64,000 bases of DNA from Puccinellia tenuiflora (GCA_012064385.1 QRDG01001367.1:186001-250000); one strand, 5' to 3'; counted from the first letter of the stretch, positions 24,101-35,506 are shown. Translations and numbers: made by a program. The notes: generated by a model not told the origin, from the sequence alone.

Positions 24101-25081
24101 CACGGTAATTAAATTCCTTACCAGATACTTCTCAAAATCCTTCACGGCGGTATCGTCGGTAACAAATTCCCCCGTGGTCATGTCCAGATAGTAGCGGGAC
24201 CGGACAAAGAACCTCGTCTGCTCGTCCGTGATTTTTTCCCACGGGTTCTCTTTTTCAAGACGTGCATACTCGGCATACTCCTTGTCCCAAATGGGCTTCT
24301 TTCCTCGGTAACCGCCGCTTCCACAACGGTGGTTACCTATGTTTTGCTCCCGCATGTCCTTCCCCCACTTGGTCCATTTTTTAGCCTCCTCAGTTCTTAA
24401 GAACAACTTGAATTCCTCGAACTCTTCTTGGTCGAGCATCGGCTCTTTGGCTTTTATCTCCTGCCAGCTGAGACCCTTCTCAATCTTCCGCTTCACCCGG
24501 TGTTTCCAGCTGCTCAAGGCGGTGCTCATCTTTGAGATGGCTAAACTGTCCACCTTTTTGTTGAACGGCTCCGGGAATGTGTACCGTTGGTGAAGCTTCT
24601 GGAGGAGGACGTCGCGCAAAGCCTTATTGGTCGTGCTTCTGATGTCCTTCGTGTTGATGGACACGCTTTCCCGGAGGATGCACCCTAGTTGCATGCTGTA
24701 CCCTTTGGCAGTGGCCTTAGGCGCCACTGGTAGGCCACTTGGCGTGACCTCGGTGAAATGGTCTGTGACGTTGGCGAGCACTTGAGGTGTCCTATCCCTC
24801 CTTTCCTTATTCTGATTCGGAGCGGTCGGGTCGACACCACCATCCGTGTGGTCGCCGCCATCAGTGGTGTCATCCTCATGGCCGCCACTAGCAGCTCCAT
24901 CGGTGGTTTCGGCGTCGTCGCCCTCTAGGGCGTCTTGCTCATCGTCAGCACGGTCGCCACTAGCAGCTCCGGCGGCGGCGGCCTCCTCCAACTCTTGGGA
25001 CGCTTCCCAGAACGACTTGTTGGCGTCTCTAGCTATTTCTTCGACGCTCATCTTCTTAGAAGGTCCCGCGGAGTCCGACAT
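21195..25081 (-). pseudogene. CACTA-encoded Ptta/En-Spm-type protein with ULP1-like C-terminal domain, decayed
   Basis: Exon 1 (25081-24122) has an acidic, low-complexity start, then a plant transposase-24/Ptta-type region (W-K-H-R-V-K...KW..WGKDMREQN, HRCGSGGY). Exon 2 starts at 24026 after a CTGCAG acceptor; the frame changes without a splice site near 23735-23765. Later exons include PCILL...GTV...WPKTQI and a proline/lysine-rich stretch. The C-terminal part (about 22300-21195) is laid out like an inactive C48/ULP1 fold: after splicing near 21960 the motif is PENKYCTLVVL, with Tyr where the family has His; Asp of YLDSGS is kept; and SGSVKEAFYAL has Glu at the expected Cys position. Another frame change lies near 21690-21700. 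The last exon ends PAPTKKKDP-stop at 21195. Not translatable as one protein. Confidence 0.7.
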
Positions 25082-25191
25082 GTTTGCACTTAATTAAAAA
25101 AAGACAAAAAGTTAGTACAACAGAAATATAAGAAAAAAAATCAATTAATTAAGTACTAGGATACCCCGGCCCATGCATTAGTCGCAATACC

Positions 25192-25261
25192 CCATATGTC
25201 CCTTTTTTAGCAGAGTCATGCCAAAATTCGGCATGACCTTTGCTAAAAAAGGGACATATGG
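25192..25261. repeat. Hairpin with arms of about 31 bp inside the CACTA element
   Basis: CCATATGTCCCTTTTTTAGC on the left pairs with GCTAAAAAAGGGACATATGG on the right, and the inner GTCATGCC pairs with GGCATGAC around a loop of about seven bases. Only a small A/G-versus-TT bulge interrupts the stem. It lies about 110 bp upstream of the start codon of the transposon gene. Confidence 0.8.
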
Positions 25262-25265
25262 AGTA

Positions 25266-25330
25266 CCCCGAATTGCCGGAACGGAAGTTAATCAACGTTC
25301 CGGCAATCTCAAGGGCCTCTCGGGGTACCT
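25266..25330. repeat. Second imperfect hairpin next to the first
   Basis: ATTGCCGGAACG (about 25271-25282) pairs with CGTTCCGGCAAT (about 25295-25306), and outer flanks GTACCCCGA / TCTCGGGGTAC can extend the stem imperfectly. Confidence 0.6.
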
Positions 25331-25369
25331 GCAAGCATTTCACAAAAAATCCACATCTCCGGCCGGCAT

Positions 25370-25460
25370 CTCCACGACACGATGGTCGGAGCACAAACAA
25401 CCACAACAATCTCCACGACACGATGGTCGGAGCACAACAACCACGACACGATGGTCGTGG
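25370..25460. repeat. Short tandem repeat CACGACACGATGGTCG
   Basis: Three near-identical units with the core CACGACACGATGGTCG occur at about 25373, 25413 and 25442, separated by CAAC-rich spacers. Confidence 0.7.
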
Positions 25461-26369
25461 ACACATATCCTCATGCACATATACGTCACCACATCCACAT
25501 CCACATCGAGGGAGAGAGGAACTACCTCGGGTAGGGAAGGGAGGCTCGGGTCGAGATCGGCGTGGTGGAGGTGCTCCTCGTGGCGCTGCAATAAATTAAC
25601 AAAACCATGATTTAGCAAGCAACAAAAAAAGTACCAATAGCACTAGCACTAACCTAGCACTAGCACTAACCTAGCACTAACAGCAAGCAACTATGCACTA
25701 ACCTAGAACTAGCAACTATTCACTAACCTAAACATCTACTGCATTTTTCCATATAACAACATATATCAAGCACCTAGCACTAACCTAAACATCTACTGCA
25801 TGCACTAACATTTTTTTTTCTCAATTTTTTCATCTCAACTAACAGCAACCAGCACTAAAAGCAATTATCAGCAACGCTACTAGCAATCAACAACAGAAAT
25901 CAAACAGCCAAACAACTTGGGTGCAGCAGTTCGGTAGGGGAATTTCTACAAACACCTTGGGTGCAGCAGTTCGGTAGGGGAGGGAGGAGGGGGAAAGGAA
26001 GCACCTCGGGGAGGGGAGGGAGGGGAGGTTGTCGAGCGCGGTGTAGAGGTCGTCGCCGGTGTGGAGGGAAGGGAGGTGCGAGGGTGGGAGGTCTTCGTCG
26101 GCGGCGCCACGCGGGGGCCGAGTGTGCGGTTCGGGCAGGGGCGGTGCGGGCGTGGCGGTGGAGGTGCTCCTGGCCGTCAGTGGCGGGGCAGGTAGAGCGC
26201 GGTGGAGTGGCGGCGAGGACGTGCGGTGGTCGTCGAGCGCGCGGGCGGGAGCTGCCGGCGGCGAGGACGCGGTGGTGGTCGTCTCGAGCGCGCGAAAATT
26301 TGGGACTTAGCCGTTTTCGCGATGTGAGGGAGGCGCGTTGGCGGACCCACATGTAAGTGGGCGCGATAG

Positions 26370-26456
26370 AATTCTGTGGCGCACCGCGGGAAGGGTGCGC
26401 CACAGAAAGGAAGGATTCTGTGGCGCACTGTTGGAGGAGTGCGCCACAGAAATGCG
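26370..26456. repeat. Internal block of CACTA subterminal-type palindromes
   Basis: Two more head-to-head pairs of TTCTGTGGCGCA / TGCGCCACAGAA lie about 1.9 kb inside the right terminus, directly before the tandem array. Their position suggests the array was inserted into, or expanded within, the original right subterminal region. Confidence 0.75.
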
Positions 26457-26460
26457 CGAT

Positions 26461-27935
26461 ATTTTTTTTTCTTTTCAAAAATAAAATTTTGGTTAAATTT
26501 AAAGAAGAACACACACATATTTGTTAATATTTTTAAAGAAAGAATATACACCTTTAGTAGGTATAATACAAAAAAAATTGGTTAAATTTAAAGAAAGAAC
26601 ACACACATATTTGTTATTCTTTTTAATGATATTTTTTTCTTTTCAAAAAATAAAGTTTTGGTTAAATTTAAAGAAAGAACACACACATATTTGTTAATAT
26701 TTTTAAAGAAAGAATAGACACCTTTAGTAGGTATAATACAAAAAAAATTGGTTAAATTTAAAGAAAGAACACACACATATTTGTTATTCTTTTTAATGAT
26801 ATTTTTTTCTTTTCAAAAAATAAAGTTTTGGTTAAATTTAAAGAAAGAACACACACATATTTGTTAATATTTTTAAATAAAGAATATACACCTTTAGTAG
26901 GTATAATACAAAAAAATTGGTTAAATTTAAAGAAAGAACACACACAATATTTGTTATTCTTTTTAATGATATTTTTTTCTTTCAAAAATAAAGTTTTGGT
27001 TAAATTTAAAGAAAGAACACACACATATTTGTTAATATTTTTAAAGAAAGAATATACACCTTTAGTAGGTATAATACAAAAAAAATTGGTTAAATTTAAA
27101 GAAAGAACACACACATATTTGTTATTCTTTTTAATGATATTTTTTTCTTTTCAAAAAATAAAGTTTTGGTTAAATTTAAAGAAAGAACACACACATATTT
27201 GTTAATATTTTTAAAGAAAGAATAGACACCTTTAGTAGGTATAATACAAAAAAAATTGGTTAAATTTAAAGAAAGAACACACACATATTTGTTATTCTTA
27301 TTAATGATATTTTTTTCTTTTCAAAAAATAAAGTTTTGGTTAAATTTAAAGAAAGAACACACACATATTTGTTAATATTTTTAAATAAAGAATATACACC
27401 TTTAGTAGGTATAATACAAAAAATTGGTTAAATTTAAAGAAAGAACACACACATATTTGTTATTCTTTTAATGATATTTTTTCTTTTCAAAAAATAAAGT
27501 TTTGGTTAAATTTAAAGAAAGAACACACACATATTTGTTAATATTTTTAAAGAAAGAATAGACACCTTTAGTAGGTATAATACAAAAAAAATTGGTTAAA
27601 TTTAAAGAAAGAACACACACATATTTGTTATTCTTTTTAATGATATTTTTTTCTTTTCAAAAAATAAAGTTTTGGTTAAATTTAAAGAAAGAACACACAC
27701 ATATTTGTTAATATTTTTAAAGAAAGAATAGACACCTTTAGTAGGTATAATACAAAAAAATTGGTTAAATTTAAAGAAAGAACACACACATATTTGTTAT
27801 TCTTTTTAATGATATTTTTTCCTTTTCAAAAAAAAAAGTTTTGGTTAAATTTAAAGAAAGAACACACACATATTTGTTAATATTTTTAAAGAAAGAATAG
27901 ACATCTTTAGTATGTATAATACTAAAATTCATATG
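26461..27935. repeat. Tandem array of a ~165-174 bp AT-rich unit, about 8-9 copies
   Basis: Each unit contains TTTCAAAAAATAAAGTTTTGG, then GGTTAAATTTAAAGAAAGAACACACACATATTTGTTA, then CACCTTTAGTAGGTATAATAC, then a second GGTTAAATTTAAAGAAAG... copy. The unit is thus a diverged dimer of two half-repeats. The AAAGTTTTGG landmark recurs near 26652, 26825, 26991, 27162, 27335, 27498, 27667 and 27836, with a diverged first copy near 26485. Copies differ mainly by A-run length and AGAATA(T/G)ACACC variants. Short open frames over it are artefacts of the repeat. Confidence 0.9.
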
Positions 27936-27961
27936 CTGCCACACTTTTGAATTTCTGCACA

Positions 27962-28336
27962 GGAGTTCTGTGGCGCATCTGTGGCGCACGCCGCTGGATG
28001 CGCCACACAAATGGCTCCTTCAATTTTTTGTGCCGGGGCCCACCCTTATTTCTGTGGCGCATAGGTGCAGCTGCGCCACAGAAACAAAATTGTTTGTGGC
28101 GCATCCGTAGCCATGCGCCACAGAAAAGGTGTGGTAGGATGCAATACAGCCGTGGGTTGTGGGGCCCACTCGTTTTCTGTGGCGCATGTACACTCGTGCG
28201 CCACAGAATAACACATTTCAGTGGCGCACCTCTTATATATGCGCCACAAAAAGGAAAGTATTTCTGTGGCGCACCTACAGAGATGCGCCACAGAATATAT
28301 TCTGTGGCGCACGTCAACTTTGGTGCGCCACAGAAT
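27962..28336. repeat. Right subterminal palindromic repeats of the CACTA element
   Basis: About six to seven head-to-head pairs of TTCTGTGGCGCA / TGCGCCACAGAA with 8-14 base loops, up to 33 bases from the right terminus. They share the core motif with the left array. Confidence 0.8.
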
Positions 28337-28384
28337 AGCTATCCACCTATAGCTAGTTTCCTAGTAGTGCTTCCTCCAGGAAGG

Positions 28385-29060
28385 TGAGTTCGGGGGGCCA
28401 TTGATGCTTGAAGTACGTAGGAGAGATTAATCTCGCCTAGGGACACAGATTTACCCAGGTTCGGCCCCTCTTGGCTAGAGGTAAAGACCTACTTCCTGCT
28501 TCTCTTTATTGCTCTAGATCTGATATCGATTACAGGGTTCCGGCTCCTCTCTGGGGATCCGGCGACTTAGTGTTTCTCTCTACTGGAATTGCTTATCACT
28601 TAGAACCCGTCCATCTAAGGTCCAGGACCCCGCTTATAAAGGCTGCCGGGTCCCTGGACTTACAGGTTACACCGAGTCACACTAGAACACGGAGTCCTAC
28701 TCTACGCCTTGGTCTTCCAAGTTGAGGCTCCGGGTTATACTTGGACTCCTTCCGGACGGGTCCTTTCTTCATCATGGGCTTTGGTCGACTTGTCTCCAGC
28801 CCAGCCCATGCAACTTGACACGTGACTCGGCTTTGGCCTTCTTGGTCTTGGCGGGTCTACTTTCCGGGTCCATGGGCCTACCTATAAAGTATCCCCCCAT
28901 CACTTGTCTTACTTATCATAAGTTTTTGGTGCACATAGGTGAGCCTTGTTTATTTAGGTTGCTGGCTTGTTAATTTATACAACTATTTTTATTCCGCAAT
29001 TATCAAGCCTTAAACCGGAAAAGTTTTAATCGCCTATTCACCCCCTCTAGGCGACATCGT
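28385..29060. mobile_element. LTR-retrotransposon LTR debris
   Basis: About 28402-28910 has the look of a grass LTR (TTTACCCAGGTTCGGCCCCTC near 28452, repeated GGGTCC/GGGACC blocks, no coding). Then 28990-29060 reads AAGTTTTAATCGCCTATTCACCCCC...GGCGACATCG...ATTTCA, the usual 3' end of a grass Copia LTR. No partner LTR or coding region is seen, so these are solo or truncated pieces with uncertain limits. Confidence 0.45.
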
Positions 29061-30558
29061 TTGTTATTTCAAATACACGCTTATAAAATAAGAAGTTTAT
29101 TAATATGTCGCGAGTACAATTCTGTTTTTTCGGGGCGGACATCTATAGTAATAATCTCGTGGATTTGAGCTCCAAATGATTCAATCGTCCGTTCTAAAAG
29201 CTTCATATGTTCAATATGACACTAATTTTATTGAATAGTACATTGCACAAACGAATAGAAGTATCTAGCTCGTCAAATTTGATCGGCATCTCCTGTAGAA
29301 CACCGGTATTCTAGTTTTAGAACTTTAAAATTAGTTTTAAACTATCAGTAATTTGCAAAATCGATCAACATGAAAAAGTTGCGTACCATCGGTATGTATC
29401 CAACGCCATAGGATTTGCATCGTTCCGATAAACGATTGGAAAACGGTGGTCAATATATTGTCCGTCGTTTTTTTAGGATTAAGATTAGAGTATTTTTAAA
29501 ATTACTTTTAATAGGCTAAGAAATTGCAAAATCTGTAGAAGAGTAAAAGTTGCAAAATTCCAACACCTATCCAGCGGTATATCATTTGAACCATTCCGAC
29601 AAATGGTTAAAAAATATCTACAAATTACGTTCGCAGCTATATTTAATAGTATTCAGTGTTTTCAAAATTAATTTGAAACCGTAACGAATTTTAGAAATAT
29701 GTGTCAGACAACAAAGATGCGGAATTTTATTAGCTTTCCAACGGTATATCCTTTGCTATATTCCGATAATCAGTTAAAAAACTGCGCCAAAAATTATGAA
29801 ACAAATCGTGTAGTACATCAAAGCAGTTCACTGTTTTGTCGAAAGAAGTACATAACCAGTTGTAGATTAATAATCTAGATGCAACTGGCCCGTTGACCCT
29901 CTGGACCGGACCTCGATTTTGCTCCCAATAGGACAATGGGCCGACCCACAGAAAAAAGTTCATCGTGAACCTTATACTTTCGTCCCTAGGGTTGAACCGC
30001 ACCTCCACCTCTCCTCAGACGGACGCCACCGCCGCGCCGCACTGTGGAGGACCGGGCGAGCTGCCAACACCGGAATAAACTCGTCGGACTGCACGCCGTC
30101 CTCGCCGACGGATCCTCCATCCTCCTTTGCCGCTTGTCTCCGAGTTATCCCTCTGCTAGAGCAGGTCCACTCGCTGGTCGCCGGAAAGCCGCGACACACT
30201 AGGAGGCGCTCACCGCCGGGAGCATGGCGTATCTACTAGCTGGTCTCCAGTAACGGCTCTCCACCCTGCTGGTTTCTCTCCTCTCCCACCTGAACTCCTC
30301 CAAGCCCAGGTACCAAAGTACCGAACGATCTGATCGTGCGCAACAACAACTGATTCTTCAGTATCCATCAGTTGTGGAGCAGCGCAACGCCAAATAACAG
30401 ACTGTAGACGCCCTCACGCATGTATCAGAGATTCAGAGTAGGGCAGAACCTAGGGTACCCTTTACCCTATGAGAAACGGTGCGGGCTGACCCTTGGACCT
30501 GCAATTTTTCTACAGGTGCGCAGGTCCAGTAATAGGTCCGAACCGGACCGGACCCCTT
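29061..30558. other. No recognisable gene
   Basis: AT-rich to about 29880, then moderately GC-rich with an exon-like texture (29985-30310) but no recognised protein. Confidence 0.45.
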
Positions 30559-30728
30559 GCATCTGTACTTGCAAGGTTTCCAAAATGTAGGGGGGGCTTC
30601 TCGTTGGGTGAGCCCCGCTTATATTTTGGAAACCGGATTGTTGTAATGGTTGTATTGTCGTCAACACCAAAAAGGAGGAGATTGAAAGGACATGGTCTAC
30701 CTCAAAATGGTTTTGATGTTGACAACAA
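30559..30728 (+). repeat. Duplicated hairpin segment, copy 1
   Basis: About 98% identical to 53714-53886: I count three substitutions and a three-base difference in a G run. It contains an imperfect inverted repeat (GGTTTCCAAAATGTAGGGGG...GCTTATATTTTGGAAACC), then an AAAAAGGAGGAGAT tract like a Copia polypurine tract, then an LTR start TGAAAGGACATGG. Homology to copy 2 stops exactly at 30728, where CTAG of a minus-strand Helitron begins. Confidence 0.8.
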
Positions 30729-30995
30729 CTAGTAAACATGCACGTGCACGCACGTCTCTAAAAATATAAATCTCATTTATAATTTAGTGATTTCTTTGTT
30801 ACTAGAGCAATATATTTCATTACTAAACCTTAGAAAAATGTGTGAACAACATATAATCCAGACATGTTGCATGAATTAAAATTCAGAAAGCACAAAATAA
30901 TTGGTATTGTGGCATAAATACTACAATACAACACCAATTCAAAGGGATAGTTTAAGAACGGTTTGTAACATGCAATTATCCACTATTTATATTAT

Positions 30996-32486
30996 TCAGA
31001 AGGCCCATCTCTTTATGCGATCAATAATTTCTCGTTCCAGAATAGGAATATTGTTGATCGCTTTGTTGTCTTGATACTTCAGAATATATACCAGAAACCG
31101 CTTTCTCAACTCAGAACCATCCTACATATGCATTATAAACATTTTGTCATATACAATTCAAGTTGAACGTGTAGAAGATAAGCATGGTTGAAAATATTCA
31201 CCTTGTGTATTTGAAAAGACGTCGCTTCATCGTACCATGAGTGCATTAAACTAAAAACAAGATAACCAGACAAAGCACTACATACATATGAAATGTCACA
31301 TTAGCGTTGATCAAATGAAGTAAGGTTATATTTATTTTCAAAAAAGATTCTTACCCGTGCAAATTTGTCGGAACAGTAGGGACTTTGCGTCCCCATTTGG
31401 ATACGTCGTCATTCCATTTGGGGTTTGCCAATTGAAGGGCATGGTTAATCTTTTTGCCAATCTCCATATTTTTAAATACATGCATCCCCCAAGTCGGTCT
31501 CGGAAGCGGATCTAAAACATACATAAATTTCTTCTTTTGATCGATCACGAACAATATGAATATGCCAAGAATGTCATAAGGAAAGTAAATCTATAATGAT
31601 AAGTGTAGACATAAATCAATCACACCGATACGAAATAAAACACTGTTATTACTAAAGTAATAAACTCTCACCTTGTCACATTCCGATATGGTACTCTCTA
31701 CTATTGGGCCAGCTATGAAATAACTGTGCTAACCGCTCAAAATCAAGCCTTCCCCGACCCCTCGGGTCTCGTGTAGCGTGAGACATGGTCTAAAATAATA
31801 GAAAGATTAGTAATATGAGAAAAATGTGATAGGTAAGTATAGTAACTTACACAAAATTTGAGATCCATAAAATGAACTGGATTGTCACGGAAAAGGTTGA
31901 TCTCGTGGCATGATAGTATGCGCACATCCATGTTGAAGCAATCCGCGTCCATATATTCATCCATCTTCAATATGTTCTTTATCTGTCTTTGATTTATACT
32001 AATAGGGCAAGGCTCGGAGCTTATCACCCATTCAGTCTTATGTAAGAGAGAATTTCGTGACCACAATGATAGATGTATAACATGAAATAAACTGACACGA
32101 AAAAAGGTGACTTATTCCAACGAAGTGACATCATCAACAGTGTTTAAGAATAAGCACAGTTCATCTATTAAGTCATCATTTGTTGGTTTGACATAGGATG
32201 ATAGAACCGATGATTGCAAGAGAGTCTCATCTTCTGATGATTCCATCAAGTCGGAATTTGTTTGGTTTACAGATGATGAAATGACCAATGATTGTGATAA
32301 GACCTCAACTTTTGATGATGAGCATGATTTTTTGATTTTCTTAGGAGGTCTATCCAGAATCACACACTCCTCTAGGTCCATGTTGGTTTCGTCAACTTTG
32401 ACCGCTCGATTTCTTAGATCGTCATCGTTCAATTCCGAGTCAAATAAAATGACTGCTAGTTTTTTCCTAAAATTTGTCATATCAAC
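30996..32486 (-). pseudogene. ULP1-like cysteine peptidase gene, 3' half
   Basis: The exon starting at 32486 opens VDMTNFRKKLAVILF, the segment that in transposon-linked plant ULP1-like proteins directly follows the catalytic QTD..C..NY motif. Further exons read ISSEPCPISINQRQIKNIL, MDADCFNMDVRIL, VHFMDLKFC, MFVIDQKKKFMYVLDPLPRP, HSWYDEATSFQIHK and DGSELRKRFLVYILKYQDN, ending RIKRWAF-stop (30998-30996). Splice sites are plausible throughout. It is the C-terminal continuation of the gene whose 5' half lies at 40094-41823, separated by a young gypsy element and about 1.7 kb of other DNA. On its own it has no catalytic residues. Confidence 0.7.
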
Positions 32487-32876
32487 CTAAAATAAAGTAG
32501 TAATCAGAGTTAGTTTTGAGAAGATAATGATACTACATAATGAAGATTATTATACGAAGGAAAATATGAATGTCGGACAAAATATGTCCCGTGAAGTACT
32601 CCATAAAATTTACCATCCAAAGACCACATGATGACCTTCATGATTAGAAAGATTTATGATACAAATTTTAATATACTAAAAAAATTATGTAAGAAATCTT
32701 AATGTTTTTGTAAAAAAATAAAAGCATCAATTAATCATTGCAAAATAGTTATTTTTCAAACAACTCCCGTGAAAAAAAAACGGACACGACACGGCCCACA
32801 CTCTACTCTTACTCTCTCACCTACCTCCCCACCACCCCCAGTCCATGTATTTTCTTCTCTTCTCTTCTTTCTTTCT

Positions 32877-32926
<50 letters not shown>

Positions 32927-33113
32927 TTGTCCGACCCCTCCCCTGCCTCCCCGCCGGCGGCTTGATCTCTGCGTTTCTCCTTTGTCGCCGGCTCCGGTCT
33001 CTGAAAGAGCCTGTCTCAGCTCGTCGCCGACCCCCAGCAACCCAACCTAGAAGGCTCCTCGCCGGCCCCGACGACCAAATGTTGCAGGCTCCTCGGCGAG
33101 GAGCAGGAGCACC
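32487..33113 (+). other. Gene-leader-like segment with CT microsatellite
   Basis: AT-rich up to about 32770, then strongly pyrimidine-rich with a (CT)n run at about 32880-32919, then GC-rich sequence. Read across the later gypsy insertion it continues at 39057 (CTCCTCGCTGGCCCTAGCG...). This texture resembles a plant 5' UTR and first-exon region in plus orientation, foreign to the minus-strand ULP1-like gene around it, so possibly captured DNA. No protein is recognised. Confidence 0.35.
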
Positions 33114-33503
33114 TGACACGCCCACAGGGGTCGTCTAGCTACTCGAAGGGGAAATTCACATGATCATCGACTAATTTAGCAAGCTTTATAGAGGAATTCT
33201 ACAGGGATCTGTGCTATTACAAGAAAAGCAAGGCCTGACCCGCGAACAGCGGCGGCTAGGGTTTAACCCAATACAGAAGATGAGATGATTCTCCACGCAG
33301 GGAGGAACGAAACATAAATAGCAGGAGCTGGCATGGTTGCCGTCGCGCGCTTGCCGTCATCCGAGTGTGGACAGCGACTCGACGATGAAGGGAGACCGTG
33401 CGATGCCAGATAAACGGTCGACATTGAAGAGTAGAGGCGCGAAGCGTTAAGTTCAGGTTCAGAGAACACTTGTGGTTCAGGTTCAGAATTCAGGTTCCTG
33501 ACA
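33114..33503 (-). repeat. 3' LTR of the gypsy element
   Basis: Left copy of the 390-bp LTR, in 3' position because the element reads on the minus strand. It differs from the right copy near 33356 (CCGTC/CCATC), near 33431 (GTAGA/GTGGA) and near 33437 (GGCGC/GGCAC). Confidence 0.95.
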
Positions 33504-33532
33504 ACTCCCCCCGTCCGACAACAGACTTGCCC

Positions 33533-35506
33533 TCAAGGATGGAAACCTGGAAATACCTTTTGGATAAAAGTTGAATCTTCCCAAGTTGCTTCACTCTCTG
33601 GTAGGTTGGACCACTTGATCAACCGTTGCACCACAGGTATAGAAATGGATCCTTGCACTCGAGGTATCAATTTCCTTTCTAGGATTGCCTCTGGTGCTAT
33701 GAGAATTGTTCCATCAGGGTTAAGCAGAGGTAAATGCTTACTAGGTACGGCAGTTGGACCCAAATGTTTCTTCAATTGACTGACATGAAAAGTGTGATGC
33801 AATTGACATCCTTCAGGCAGGAGTAGCTTGTAGGCAGTGTGTCCAATCTTTTCCAAAACTCTAAAAGGGCCATAGTACTTGGAGTGCAATTTGAGACATC
33901 TGTGGATGCTGAGAGAGGTATGCCTATATGGTTGTAACTTCAGATACACCATGTCTCCCACACTTAGTTCTCTTACAGGCCTGTGCTTGTCGGCTTGCAG
34001 CTTCATTCTGTCCTGTGCCTTCTGCAAGTTTTCTTTGATCTCTGTAGCTATTGCTTCTGTTGTTGCAGTAGGTATAAGGTCACTTTGAGTATCTTCTGGT
34101 GGAAGTAATTGTTCAACAATTTGAGGAGGAGGTCTGCCATAAAGTGCCTGAAAGGGGGTCATTTTCAAGGAAGTGTGGTAATTAGTGTTGTACCACCATT
34201 CTGCTAATGCCAGCCATTGGTGCCACTTCTTGGGCTGAAGAAAAGCCATGTTCCTCAGATAGTTTTCTAAGCATTGGTTCACACGTTCAGTTTGCCCATC
34301 TGTTTGGGGATGGTAAGATGTGCTAAAATGAAGTTTTACTCCCAAGGATTTGAAGAGATCCTGCCACAGATTGCTTGTGAAAATCCTGTCTCTGTCAGTT
34401 ACTATGACACTGGGGAGGCCATGTAATTTGAACACATTTTCAGTAAAAGCTTTGGCCACAGATTTCACAGAGATGGGGTGCTTGAGAGATATGAAATGGC
34501 TGTATTTTGTAAATCTGTCTACCACTACTAGTATCAAATCTTTGTTGTCTGACAGTGGAAGCCCCTCAACAAAATCCATGCTAATATGGGTCCAAGCAAA
34601 TTCAGGAATGGGCAATGGTTGGAGCAAGCCAGGATACTTACAGTGCTCAGGCTTGTTGAGCTGGCAGACAGGGCATTGTTTAATGTAATCCACAATTTGC
34701 TTTTTCATTCCTGGCCAGTGGAAGATTAACTTGATCCTTTGATAAGTAGCTCTCTCCCCAGAGTGGCCACCCAATTCTGAATTGTGGAAGGATGTGATGA
34801 GTTTGGCTTGGAGGTCAGTGTTGGTTCCAATGTACACCTTGTTTTTGTATCTGACAATTCCTTTGGAAAATGTGAAATTGGGGACTGAAGATGGAGCAAC
34901 TGCAAGCTGTGTAATTAAATCTTTGACCTTATCATCACCAGTATAGGATTGAGTTACTTCAGTTATCCACAAGGGGACTGCAACACTAGTGAAAAGGGAG
35001 CAGAGAGAGTGTTTGATTCTTGAGAGTGCATCTGCTACTCTATTTTCCTTTCCCTTTTTGTATTCCACTGTATAATTATATCCCAGCAGTTTGACCAATA
35101 ACTTGTGTTGTATTCCTTCTGTCAGTTTTTGTTCCTGAATGTACTTAAGGCTTTGTTGGTCAGTCTTGATAATTATGGAAGAGGCTGCAAAGTAATGTTT
35201 CCACTGTTTGAGTGCTGCTAGAATTGCCATAGCCTCCTTGTCATAGATTGACATGCCTGCTGCCCTAGGTCCTAGTGCTTGACTAAGGAAAGCAATGGGT
35301 TTGCCCTTTTGCATCAAAACTGCCCCAATTCCATAGTCACATGCATCTGCTTCCAATGTGAAGGGTAAGGAAAAGTCAGGTAGTGCCAGGACAGGTGCTC
35401 TAGTCATTGCTTGTTTAAGGGGTTTGAAATGCCAGATCTTGAGCTTCTGTCCAAAAGAAATTGTCCTTTTTGAGGGCTTGAAATAGGGGTCTGCAGATGA
35501 GTGCAT
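33533..35506 (-). pseudogene. gypsy pol, 3' part: RNase H, integrase, chromodomain-like tail
   Basis: 657 residues in a frame one base off from the upstream frame. RNase H starts near residue 50 (EADACDYGIGAVL, FLSQAL). Integrase shows the HHCC zinc module (GGHSGERATY...CPVCQLNK, about 245-280) and catalytic residues in MDFVEGLP, IVTDRDRIF and DGQTERVNQ (about 310, 372, 408). The end (VVQRLIKWSNLPESEATWED) looks like a chromodomain, typical of chromoviruses such as the Reina lineage. The overlap with the upstream frame at 35415-35506 shows that both frames belong to one polyprotein. Confidence 0.9.

Larger units (their letters stand above)
20660..28369 (-). mobile_element. CACTA (En/Spm-type) transposon, 7.7 kb, apparently non-autonomous
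   Basis: The left end is CACTACTAGGGAAATGG and the right end, read in reverse complement, is CACTACTAGGAAACTAG, giving typical CACTA terminal inverted repeats. Both sub-termini carry arrays of inverted TTCTGTGGCGCA / TGCGCCACAGAA units. The internal gene runs on the minus strand (25081 to 21195). No three-base target duplication is apparent (AGG left, CTT right), which may reflect mutation or end exchange. There is no sequence resembling a TNP2-type DDE transposase; the space where it might sit is filled by a tandem array. It would need a transposase supplied in trans. Confidence 0.85.

Noticed and set aside
26461..27935. Repeated 60-125 codon open frames in the tandem array, or a CRISPR-like array
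   Set aside because: The frames are copies of one AT-rich repeat unit. Units are long, directly adjacent and without unique spacers, so it is a satellite-type array in a plant transposon.
28046..28317. Overlapping open frames on both strands in the right CACTA subterminus
   Set aside because: They follow the palindromic GTGGCGCA repeats, which read open in several frames.
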